64,000 nucleotides of DNA from an uncultured Flavobacteriaceae bacterium (GTDB taxonomy: Bacteria > Bacteroidota > Bacteroidia > Flavobacteriales > Flavobacteriaceae), in the NCBI GenBank assembly GCA_947495135.1, contig CANLXN010000011.1:62001-126000 (forward strand). The letters are read 5' to 3'. Each line of letters starts with the position of its first letter. The first letter of the stretch is position 1. The notes below the pieces were generated by a model. The model searched no databases and was not told the origin of the DNA. It saw only the letters and a list, made by a program, of their open reading frames with translations. This document shows positions 8,830 through 17,141 of this stretch, in pieces. Position numbers and translations under genes: made by a program.

Positions 8830-8862
8830 TAGGGCAACGTCTCCATTGCCCTACTTTTTTTT
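8830..8862. terminator. Bidirectional terminator between convergent genes
   Basis: TAGGGCAA (8830-8837) pairs perfectly with TTGCCCTA (8846-8853) over an 8-base loop. A run of eight T follows on the plus strand, and the minus strand continues into TTTTTAATTT. It serves the sigma/anti-sigma pair and the M16 gene ending at 8876. Confidence 0.9.
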
Positions 8863-8875
8863 ATTTATTCATTCT

Positions 8876-11743
8876 TTACTGCTTCACATCTTGAAGGTCT
8901 ACTTTTTCTCCTTTTTTATCTACGAGCATTACTTCATCAAAGTCCATTGTTTTAAATTGTGGATATTGGGTTACGGCATCACCAACTACCAAATAGGCCA
9001 TCTTAGATTCGTCTAGGTATTTATTTGCTAGTTCCCGATGTTGTTCTAGAGTCATTCCCATAATTACAGCCTCTTCTTCTGCAATGTAGTTTGCATCCAA
9101 TCCATAATTACTTCGTTCTTGTAACATGCCTAACAGTGCAAACTGAGTTTCAAAACGACGTGCATTAGATTTAACCATAGCATTTTTTGTAAATTCTAAA
9201 TCTTCCTCTGTAATACCCTCTTTGTAAGCTGCAATCTGCTCTTTAAAAATAGAGACAGACTCTCCTGTAGTATTTGTTCTTACGCTAGAACTTGCAGTAA
9301 AAGTTCCAGGGATCTTGGTTCCGCTGAAGCCAGTACGAGCCCCGTAGGTATAACCTTTCTCTTCTCTAAGAATAAGATTTACATTCCCGCTAAATGAGCC
9401 ACCCAATTTGTAATTCATCACTTCAGCGGCATAGAAGTCCTTATCTGTTCTAGGCATTGAAATGTTTCCAATATTTATAACAGATTGCTTGGCTCCAGGG
9501 ATATCTACAAAATAAAGAGATGATTTATCTCGGTTGTTTTCTATTGGATATTCAGGAATTTTAACATCTTTACTCGCCCAAGCTTGCTCCAACTCATTTA
9601 ATCCGGCAAGAGCTGCTGTTTGGTCTATCTTACCTACTACGTGAAAACGAGCTATGCTTGGAGAGAAATTAGTGTTGTAAAAATTCTTGAGATCTTCCAT
9701 TGTAATCGCCTCAACAGATTCTTCTGTACCAATGGTAGGATAGCTAAAGATGTGATCTTCTCCATAAAGTAGCTTATTGTAGACATTTCTAGCAACCACA
9801 TTTGGATTTGCGGCCGACCGTTTAATTTGATTAATGGTTGATGTCTTAATTCTTGCAAATTCTGCTTCATCCCATCTTGGTTCTAAAAGAATTTCTTTTA
9901 CAAGGTCCAACGTCGCCTGATAATTTCTCACCAACGTATTTACCTGAATCACAATGGACTCATTTGTAGTATACATATTAATGTTTGCTCCTAGCATCTC
10001 AATTTCTTCCTCCAGTTGCTCTGGAGTTTTAGACGCTGTTCCTTCCATCATTATGTCGGTCATCAAATTAGCTACTCCATTTTTCGAAATATCATCCAAT
10101 AAATGACCACCTTCCATAATAAGACTAAAATTAACCGTAGGAATTTCATTCTGTTCAATTCCATAAACCTTCATTCCGTTGTCTAATTGAGCTGTCCAAC
10201 TATCTGGAACGGCTAATGCGGGTGCAGGGCCTTGTGTTGGCTCCACAGAACGATCAAAATTAGAAGGGGTCTTTGCAACTTCTTCGTTTGAGTCAATAAT
10301 TTTCTTTTCTACATTTTCCTTTATCTCTTCTTCAACAACGGGTGCCTTGATAGAGTTATCTGCCATTAAGTTGGTTTGTCCTTTAGGAACAAAACTGGTT
10401 ATAACATAAGGTTTGTCTTTGATGTACTTATTATACACCCGCAAGACATCTTCTTTGGTTACTTTTTTAATATTTTCAATATCTGTTTCAATAAAGCCAG
10501 GATCTCCAGCAAAGACATTGTACTGCGCTAACTGAAACGACTTACCTAACACACTACTAATGCCATTATAAAATCCTGTTTCCAATCCCGCCTTAATTCG
10601 TTCAATGTCGCGATCTGTAATTCCTTCTTCTTCAAATAAATCGAACGCTTCGAAGATTCCTTTTTCAATATCATTTAAACTTTTTCCATCATTTGCAGTA
10701 ATTCGTATTACAAATTCACCTGCAATTTCCTGTGCATCACTAAAAGAAGAGGTTCTGGATGTAAGTTCTTTTTCTTTTACTAACACCTTGTACAACGGAG
10801 CTTTTTTTCCACTTGATAAAATTTCAGCTAAAAAATCCAAGGCGTATGCATCATCTGTGTACTGTTCTAAAGTTGGCCAAACCATATTAAGCTGTGGAGC
10901 TTTTGCAAAATTATCTTCATGAAAAAGTCGCTTGGTTTCTGAAAGAGTTACCGGTTGCGGTTTTAATTTTGGTACTTCCTGACGACGTTTAATTTCTCCA
11001 AAATACTTTTCGATCATTGCCTTAGCGTCTTCTGTTTCAAAGTCACCTGCCAAAACTAAGGTAGCATTATTAGGTCCGTAGTAGCGATCGTAAAACTCTT
11101 TTACATCTTCAACGGTTGCGTTCTGTAAATCGACTAATTCTCCAATCACTTGCCAGTTATAAGGATGTCCTTCTGGGTAAATGTTTTTATCGAGCACCCA
11201 TCCTGTATGTCCATAAGGATTGTTGTCTACTCGCTGTCTCTTTTCGTTCTGTACCACTTCTTGTTGGTTGTAAAACGCAGATTCGGTAACAGTATTAATT
11301 AAAAATCCCATGCGGTCGCTTTCCAGCCACATAATAGTTTCCATGGCGTTTTTTGGAACTACTTCGTAATAAATAGTTCCATCTTTCCAAGTTCCGCCGT
11401 TAAGTGTTCCTCCTGCATCTTGAATTTTCTTAAAAAATTGATCCTGTCCCACGTTTTCAGATTCTTGAAACAGCATATGTTCAAAAAGGTGAGCAAAACC
11501 AGTTCGACCCGTTTTTTCGCGATTAGATCCAACTCCGTATTGTACGGCTAATGAAACAATAGGGTCACTCTTATCTTGATGCAAAACAACATCTAAACCA
11601 TTGTCCAATTCATATTTTTCGAACTCTACAGACAGCCTAGTGGTTTCTTCAACGGGCGCAGCAGATTCTTTACAAGATGTAAGAGCGATAAGGCCAATAC
11701 CGAAGCATAGAAGGCCAATTTTTAATAATTTTTTGATCGACAT
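8876..11743 (-). CDS. Two-domain M16 (pitrilysin-type) zinc peptidase, lipoprotein
   Basis: A 955-residue M16-family peptidase with tandem M16 halves. The first half has the inverted zinc motif HxxEH in AHLFEHML (H85, E88, H89), with the third ligand near E162-E167 (QEVVQNEKR). The second half (about 510-930) lacks that motif and should be the inactive partner domain, as usual for clamshell M16 enzymes. A linker around 460-500 is charged and low-complexity. The N-terminus is a lipoprotein signal ending LTSC (C24), so it should be membrane-anchored outside the cytoplasm and degrade peptides there. It is monocistronic: terminator at 8830-8862 downstream and a divergent gene upstream. A TATCTTTA (11775-11768, minus strand) resembles a Bacteroidota -7 element, without a clear -33. 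Confidence 0.93.
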   Translation of the reverse strand: MSIKKLLKIGLLCFGIGLIALTSCKESAAPVEETTRLSVEFEKYELDNGLDVVLHQDKSDPIVSLAVQYGVGSNREKTGRTGFAHLFEHMLFQESENVGQDQFFKKIQDAGGTLNGGTWKDGTIYYEVVPKNAMETIMWLESDRMGFLINTVTESAFYNQQEVVQNEKRQRVDNNPYGHTGWVLDKNIYPEGHPYNWQVIGELVDLQNATVEDVKEFYDRYYGPNNATLVLAGDFETEDAKAMIEKYFGEIKRRQEVPKLKPQPVTLSETKRLFHEDNFAKAPQLNMVWPTLEQYTDDAYALDFLAEILSSGKKAPLYKVLVKEKELTSRTSSFSDAQEIAGEFVIRITANDGKSLNDIEKGIFEAFDLFEEEGITDRDIERIKAGLETGFYNGISSVLGKSFQLAQYNVFAGDPGFIETDIENIKKVTKEDVLRVYNKYIKDKPYVITSFVPKGQTNLMADNSIKAPVVEEEIKENVEKKIIDSNEEVAKTPSNFDRSVEPTQGPAPALAVPDSWTAQLDNGMKVYGIEQNEIPTVNFSLIMEGGHLLDDISKNGVANLMTDIMMEGTASKTPEQLEEEIEMLGANINMYTTNESIVIQVNTLVRNYQATLDLVKEILLEPRWDEAEFARIKTSTINQIKRSAANPNVVARNVYNKLLYGEDHIFSYPTIGTEESVEAITMEDLKNFYNTNFSPSIARFHVVGKIDQTAALAGLNELEQAWASKDVKIPEYPIENNRDKSSLYFVDIPGAKQSVINIGNISMPRTDKDFYAAEVMNYKLGGSFSGNVNLILREEKGYTYGARTGFSGTKIPGTFTASSSVRTNTTGESVSIFKEQIAAYKEGITEEDLEFTKNAMVKSNARRFETQFALLGMLQERSNYGLDANYIAEEEAVIMGMTLEQHRELANKYLDESKMAYLVVGDAVTQYPQFKTMDFDEVMLVDKKGEKVDLQDVKQ

Positions 11744-12075
11744 GAGTATTCTTTTAGATTAGTAAGCTAAAGATACAATAGGGTATAATTGAGTTTCCTT
11801 AAAATGATGTTAAAAGCAACTAGGCATGAGATTTATGAGAGATTTCGGCTGTCTATATTCATGAATCATCTTAAAATATTCCATTTCATACTGCAGTAAA
11901 TAATGTGGAACATAAAAAAAATGATTCTGAGGTTTTAAATGAAGTAAAAACGATCGGATCAATTATCCATTTTTTAAGTTTTCTCTTCTACCATCGTTTT
12001 TAATGGTGATAATTGTCATCTTTTTTTGAACTTAAATTGTTGAAATTGCTCTTTCAATACTTCAAATATTGGATT
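11744..12075. other. 332-base divergent intergenic region
   Basis: AT-rich region between the M16 gene (minus) and the GCS2-CBS gene (plus). It must hold both promoters. Apart from a TATCTTTA on the minus strand at 11768-11775, nothing diagnostic was seen. Confidence 0.5.
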
Positions 12076-13941
12076 ATGGGAGAACAAGGAGTTAAGTTAG
12101 CTAAGACAACAGAGAACACCAGTCGATTTATTGGGCATTTAATGAATGACATAAGGGCTATGGACTGGATGCTAGCCAATAATATGTTTGAAACTGGAAT
12201 TACTCGAATTGGCGCCGAACAAGAATTTTGTCTCGTTACGGAAGATTGGAGGCCTTCTAACAGGGCAGTAGAAATTTTATCCAAAATAGATGACCCTCAT
12301 TTTACAACCGAGCTTGCCAAGTACAATCTAGAAATTAATCTCGATCCAGTTGAATTAAAAGGCAATTGCTTTACCAAGGTGGAACAACAACTTACAGAGC
12401 TACTGCAAAAAGCGTCAAAAATTTCCGAAGAAAACAACACCAAAATAATTTTAACAGGCATTCTCCCCACCATAGGTAAAGAACACCTTTCGCTAGACTA
12501 CATAACGCCAAAACCTCGCTACTTTGCACTCAATGAAAAATTACTCCAGCTCAAAAAAGAGAACTTTCATTTGCATTTGCAGGGTGTTGACGAGCTAACA
12601 ATTAGACATGACTCGGTTCTATTTGAAGCTTGCAATACTAGTTTCCAGTTGCACCTTCAAATTGATCCAGACGACTTTATATCCAGTTATAATTGGGCGC
12701 AAGCCATTTCGGGGCCCATTTTGTCTGTATGTACTAACTCTCCCATTTTGTTAGGAAGAGAATTGTGGAATGAGACCAGAATAGCTCTTTTTAGACAAAG
12801 TATAGATACGCGCACTGTTTCTACCGTAATTAAGGAGCAACCTCCGCGAGTTGGGTTTGGATTAGAATGGGCCACTGGAACAGCCTCAGATATCTTTAAA
12901 AATAATATTGCTCAATACAAGAATATACTTTTCAAAGAGATTGAAAAGAACTCTTTCGAAGAAGTAAAGCAAGGTAAAATACCGAAATTAGAAGCTCTTA
13001 ACCTGCACAACGGTACTATTTATCCATGGAATAGAGCGTGTTATGGTGTTGGTAATGGAAAAGCACACCTTCGAATAGAAAACCGGTATATCCCTTCAGG
13101 TCCGTCTATTTTGGATGAAATGGCCAACTTCGCTCTTTGGGTAGGAGTTATGATAGCTCGACCCAAGAAATTTGATGATATGTCTACTATAATGAACTTT
13201 AAAGATGCAAAATCGAATTTTATAAAGGCAGCCCGCTATGGGAAAGACGCATTATTAATCTGGGAGGATAAACATGTTACAATTAAGCAGCTAATGGAAA
13301 ATATAATGCTTCCATTGGCATACCGCGGCTTAGCATCTTTGAATATAAACACTACAGATATACAAAGATTATTAGGAATTATTGAGCAACGCGTCAATGG
13401 CAAAAGCGGTGCTCAATGGATTGTTAGAAATTTCCGGGAATTAAATAAGATTTACACCAAAGACACTTCCCAGCGTTTACTCGCTAGAGCCATGTATAAA
13501 AAACAAAAGCTTAATACTCCTATTAATCAATGGGCAGACATTAAGAACAACGAAGTCCTTAAAAAGGAATCGTTAAAAGTTGGCCATGTTATGAGCACCC
13601 ATCTATTTACAGTACAAGAAAATGACCTAGCAGTTTTGGTTGTCAACATTATGGATTGGAAAAATATTCATCACATGCCTGTTGAAAATGAGCAGGGACA
13701 GTTAGTGGGGTTATTAACTCATACACATATTCGAAAATTTCAGAATAACACAGACATACACAGATCTATTGTTCGTGATATTATGACCACCAACGTAATT
13801 ACTGTGAAACCAGAAACCACCATTAAAAATGCAATCGCGCTAATGAAAAATAAGGAAATAGGCTGTTTACCCGTTAAAGATCAAAATGAACTCATAGGTA
13901 TTGTAACCATTAAAGATATAATAGCCTTTGACCATGATTAG
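12076..13941 (+). CDS. GCS2-like (glutamate-cysteine ligase family) protein fused to CBS pair
   Basis: About 621 residues from the ATG at 12076; a longer reading would need a TTG at 12013 and adds hydrophobic residues not typical of the family. The first ~480 residues resemble GCS2-type carboxylate-amine ligases: GAEQEFCLV near 46-54 (metal-binding acids), plus the conserved stretches NGTIYPWNR and HLRIENRYIPSGPS. Two CBS domains follow at about 507-560 and 568-620; such pairs usually bind adenine nucleotides and regulate the attached enzyme. The gene overlaps the next by 8 bases. The acceptor amine is not evident, so glutathione synthesis should not be assumed. Cytoplasmic, no signal. Confidence 0.8.
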   Translation: MGEQGVKLAKTTENTSRFIGHLMNDIRAMDWMLANNMFETGITRIGAEQEFCLVTEDWRPSNRAVEILSKIDDPHFTTELAKYNLEINLDPVELKGNCFTKVEQQLTELLQKASKISEENNTKIILTGILPTIGKEHLSLDYITPKPRYFALNEKLLQLKKENFHLHLQGVDELTIRHDSVLFEACNTSFQLHLQIDPDDFISSYNWAQAISGPILSVCTNSPILLGRELWNETRIALFRQSIDTRTVSTVIKEQPPRVGFGLEWATGTASDIFKNNIAQYKNILFKEIEKNSFEEVKQGKIPKLEALNLHNGTIYPWNRACYGVGNGKAHLRIENRYIPSGPSILDEMANFALWVGVMIARPKKFDDMSTIMNFKDAKSNFIKAARYGKDALLIWEDKHVTIKQLMENIMLPLAYRGLASLNINTTDIQRLLGIIEQRVNGKSGAQWIVRNFRELNKIYTKDTSQRLLARAMYKKQKLNTPINQWADIKNNEVLKKESLKVGHVMSTHLFTVQENDLAVLVVNIMDWKNIHHMPVENEQGQLVGLLTHTHIRKFQNNTDIHRSIVRDIMTTNVITVKPETTIKNAIALMKNKEIGCLPVKDQNELIGIVTIKDIIAFDHD

Positions 13942-15130
13942 ACTAGAAAATCCTGTTCTTAAAGAAATTGTAGAAATAGAAAGGATTATAGGACATTTTA
14001 AAGGCCAAAAACCCGGACCTACATTAATTTTCACGGGAGGAATACACGGTAACGAACCAAGCGGAGTATTTGCACTTCATACTGTTCTAGAGGAGCTAAA
14101 TACTTATTCTGAAGGGCTCTCGGGAAGTCTATACGCTATTACCGGAAATATGTCCGCTTTAGAAAATGGAGTTCGCTACAATACGATGGATTTAAACAGA
14201 CTTTGGACCGAAGAACAGATTGCTTCCATTGAAAATAATACAGTTATAACAACCAATGCCGATGTAAATGAACAAATTGAGATTTATAATGTCATTAAAT
14301 CAATATTAGCAACAGAGAGAGGTCCTTTTTATTTCTTCGACCTACATACTACTTCTAGTATTACACAGCCATTTCTAACTATTAACGACAGTCTAATGAA
14401 TAGGCAATTTACCAATCAATATCCCTTGCTTACCGTACTGGGAATTGAAGAATACCTAGATGGACCATTATTAAGTTATATAAATAAGTTAGGGTATATC
14501 GCTTTTGGATTCGAAGCTGGACAGCACGAATCCCCTGCTTCTTATCAAAACCACCTGTCTTTTATTTATTTATCCATGGGCTTTGCAGGTTTCCTACCGG
14601 CTACTTCTGCAATATTCAAAAGACATTATAAAGAATTGACAGATGCATCACAATTCAAGAACAGTTTTTACGAAATAATATATAGGTATGAGTTAGATGG
14701 AAACTCCAATTTCTCCATGCGAAATGGTTATACAAATTTTCAGAACGTTAAAAAGAATGAAATTGTAGCTTTGAATAATGAACAAGTGGTCCGAAATCCT
14801 AAAGCGGGTAAAATTTTCATGCCCTTATATCAAGGCAAAGGCAATGATGGTTTTTTTGTGATCCGGCGAATCCCGAAGATTTTTCTTAATATTTCTTCCT
14901 TTTTAAGGCGAATATCGTTTGATCGATTTCTAGTGCTTCTTCCAGGAATTAAATGGACAAATGATAAGCATGAAGAACTTATTGTAAATCAAAAGGTCGC
15001 CCGCTTTTTTAGCAAACAATTATTCCACCTCTTGGGCTACCGAAGTAAAAGAAGAGATCACAAGCATCTTATTATGAACAACCGTGAACGGAATTCTCGT
15101 ACCTATCCATATTCGAATCTTCAAAACTAA
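13934..15130 (+). CDS. Succinylglutamate desuccinylase/aspartoacylase-family zinc hydrolase
   Basis: 398 residues from the ATG at 13934; a TTG two codons earlier is the only other close start. Zinc ligands of the AspA/AstE (M14-like) fold are visible: HxxE in GGIHGNEPSG (H38, E41) and His in FFDLHTTSS (H138). The family motif MDLNRLW (around 85-91) is also present. The family removes acyl groups from N-acyl amino acids or cleaves related amide bonds. Overlap with the GCS2-CBS gene implies a shared pathway: one enzyme family forms gamma-glutamyl-type amides, the other hydrolyses acyl amides. The C-terminal ~30 residues are basic and unusual. Substrate unknown. Confidence 0.85.
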   Translation: MIRLENPVLKEIVEIERIIGHFKGQKPGPTLIFTGGIHGNEPSGVFALHTVLEELNTYSEGLSGSLYAITGNMSALENGVRYNTMDLNRLWTEEQIASIENNTVITTNADVNEQIEIYNVIKSILATERGPFYFFDLHTTSSITQPFLTINDSLMNRQFTNQYPLLTVLGIEEYLDGPLLSYINKLGYIAFGFEAGQHESPASYQNHLSFIYLSMGFAGFLPATSAIFKRHYKELTDASQFKNSFYEIIYRYELDGNSNFSMRNGYTNFQNVKKNEIVALNNEQVVRNPKAGKIFMPLYQGKGNDGFFVIRRIPKIFLNISSFLRRISFDRFLVLLPGIKWTNDKHEELIVNQKVARFFSKQLFHLLGYRSKRRDHKHLIMNNRERNSRTYPYSNLQN

Positions 15131-15303
15131 ATTACCTAGTTAATGGTCTAAGTCAAGCTATATATTTTGAAATGTTTCTGAAATTTGCACACCCATAATA
15201 CGTTCCACATTTTCACATTAAGCATATTGTACCGTGATGCATGTAAAACACATTAATAATGATCACCCAGGGACCGCTTACATTTAGCCAATAAAGACCT
15301 ATT

Positions 15304-16989
15304 TCAATAAACCTTAAATTTCTTTTGTGTTTTTCCGTCACCAATAATTAAATCTGCCCTGTAAAACTGTTTCTTTGTTAAGGCACCTCCTCCAGATTTG
15401 TCAATTTCGTTTGCTGCCATATTATACGTAGAAATTTTATTGGTTTCATAAACCAAAAATGCTCCTTTGGGCATTTCTATTATAAGTCTTCCAGTAGCGA
15501 AACCACCTTTTTCTCCTGCAATTCCATTAGCGTCAGAATAATCATGAGCAACTCCTAAATAAGCACCCAAATTCACTGCTTCGCCTCCTCTAAAACTACT
15601 GTAATCAATTTCAGCTAGGTAAGTTCCCTTTGGAACTAATCCTCCTTGTTTTTCCATTGGACCGTCACTATCATCTAGTAATTTAGCACCTGTCCAGACT
15701 CCAATAGCTTTCATGGCAAACTTTCCGAAAAACAACCAATACTTATCTTTAGAGGATGCCACTCTAACTTGACTTTCCAATCCAGCTAAACTACCGTCGA
15801 CAAATCGAGCTGCAGGTCGAGGTCCTTGATCGTGCAAGAACCAGCCTCCTGTATTCAATCTTCCAATTAAGAACGCATGTGGCCCAAGATTATAATTTCC
15901 ATTTTTATCGGGCCCAGAAGTTTTAACATACCAGGCAATTTGAGCTATTTGGCCTGGTTGTAAGTTCGCGACTACGCTATTGGAAAAGACTTCGCCTCCG
16001 TTATCAATAAGGTCCGATTTGCCATTGTAGAGGCCTAACTTTCTTTGAAGACCTTCAATTTCACTAGCAGAAAGGCCACTTGTCTTATCCACGTATAAAA
16101 GGTACAATGCCATTCCCATAACCTGATATTCACTTTCCTGTATTGGAATTCCCTTCGCTAGATTATCTCGAGTACCTTGTAAAACGGAAAACACCTGACC
16201 ATAGAGTTTTTCCCCTTTTAACCCTTTCTTAGTCCATAATTTTATGGTTTTCTTCTTATGCTGAATTAACCAAGTTAAAATTATATCATGGGCCGCAAGA
16301 GTAGTATCAAAATTTTTGTTTTGTTTGTCGTAAATCATGAGAGCAGTTACCAAAGAAGTGGCACCACAAGTATCTCCCTCCTGACTGTAGTTAGGAAGCA
16401 TATCTATAGGAAGTGGCTTTCGTTGAATCGTTCTACCACCCCCACTCTGCTGCACCACATGTGTCAACTCATGTGCCAACAAGTGTTTTCCTTCGGAACT
16501 CTCTGGGTTATATTGTCCTTGATTAAAATATACATCCGCACCATTCGTAAAGGCCTTTGCATTTAACTGCTGGCTCATCCGGATTGCATTATTATCTGTG
16601 TGAATTTTCACCTTAGAGAAATCTGCCCCAATAGAACTGCTCATTTGTTGTTGTGTAGACGTATCCATGGTTTGTCCACCACCTCTACTTTGCTGAAGAG
16701 ATGATTCTAAACCACCATCCAATCCTGCTACATTGCTTATCCCTTTCATTTGAAACACTTCATCTTCTTCTTGTTTTTGAAGAATTGGTGTAATTGTGGG
16801 ACTCAAGGATTTCATCTGTAATGATTCTTGCTCGCAATCATCGCATTTACGCTGAATAGGTTGCATCCCTGAAACAGGTGTTTTCATCACATGATCGGCT
16901 ACGGCATCTGCTTCCTGCTCATAACGGTCGTTGGGTTGACCGATAGCCAACTTAGGTTGAATTTTATTTTTTGAGCTTAAAAAAAGCAT
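15304..16989 (-). CDS. eCIS cargo candidate: leader + DUF4157 + papain-like cysteine protease domain
   Basis: 561 residues. The N-terminus has the leader shared with neighbouring cargos: QPKLAIGQPNDRYEQEADA, a CxxC pair in RKCDDC, then an acidic KQEEDE stretch. DUF4157, a domain strongly associated with eCIS cargo, follows at about 110-185 with its HELTHVVQQ motif (H173, E174, H177). The C-terminal half (about 195-430) looks like a papain-fold peptidase: Cys in GDTCGAT (C208), His in GPHAFLIG (H371) and Asp in LHDQGP (D387), in the right order and context. The last ~130 residues form an unassigned domain. No signal peptide, as expected for cargo loaded in the cytoplasm. It lies 152 bases after the previous cargo gene, so it may have its own promoter. 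The catalytic assignment is by motif only. Confidence 0.8.
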   Translation of the reverse strand: MLFLSSKNKIQPKLAIGQPNDRYEQEADAVADHVMKTPVSGMQPIQRKCDDCEQESLQMKSLSPTITPILQKQEEDEVFQMKGISNVAGLDGGLESSLQQSRGGGQTMDTSTQQQMSSSIGADFSKVKIHTDNNAIRMSQQLNAKAFTNGADVYFNQGQYNPESSEGKHLLAHELTHVVQQSGGGRTIQRKPLPIDMLPNYSQEGDTCGATSLVTALMIYDKQNKNFDTTLAAHDIILTWLIQHKKKTIKLWTKKGLKGEKLYGQVFSVLQGTRDNLAKGIPIQESEYQVMGMALYLLYVDKTSGLSASEIEGLQRKLGLYNGKSDLIDNGGEVFSNSVVANLQPGQIAQIAWYVKTSGPDKNGNYNLGPHAFLIGRLNTGGWFLHDQGPRPAARFVDGSLAGLESQVRVASSKDKYWLFFGKFAMKAIGVWTGAKLLDDSDGPMEKQGGLVPKGTYLAEIDYSSFRGGEAVNLGAYLGVAHDYSDANGIAGEKGGFATGRLIIEMPKGAFLVYETNKISTYNMAANEIDKSGGGALTKKQFYRADLIIGDGKTQKKFKVY

Positions 16990-17141
16990 ACGTTAAAGTG
17001 ATTAAATTAGTCTATTAATGCATCTCGGTCGAAACCAATAAATTAAATAATTTTTGCAATGTGTTTATCATGTGTGCGTTCATAGGCTTACAAATGGGCC
17101 TTTACTATGGTTACTTTCAAAATACGGAAATAACTTGGTCA

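Noticed and set aside
12013-12075. A TTG start adding 21 residues to the GCS2-CBS protein
   Set aside because: The added residues are hydrophobic and unlike the family start; the ATG at 12076 is a better choice.
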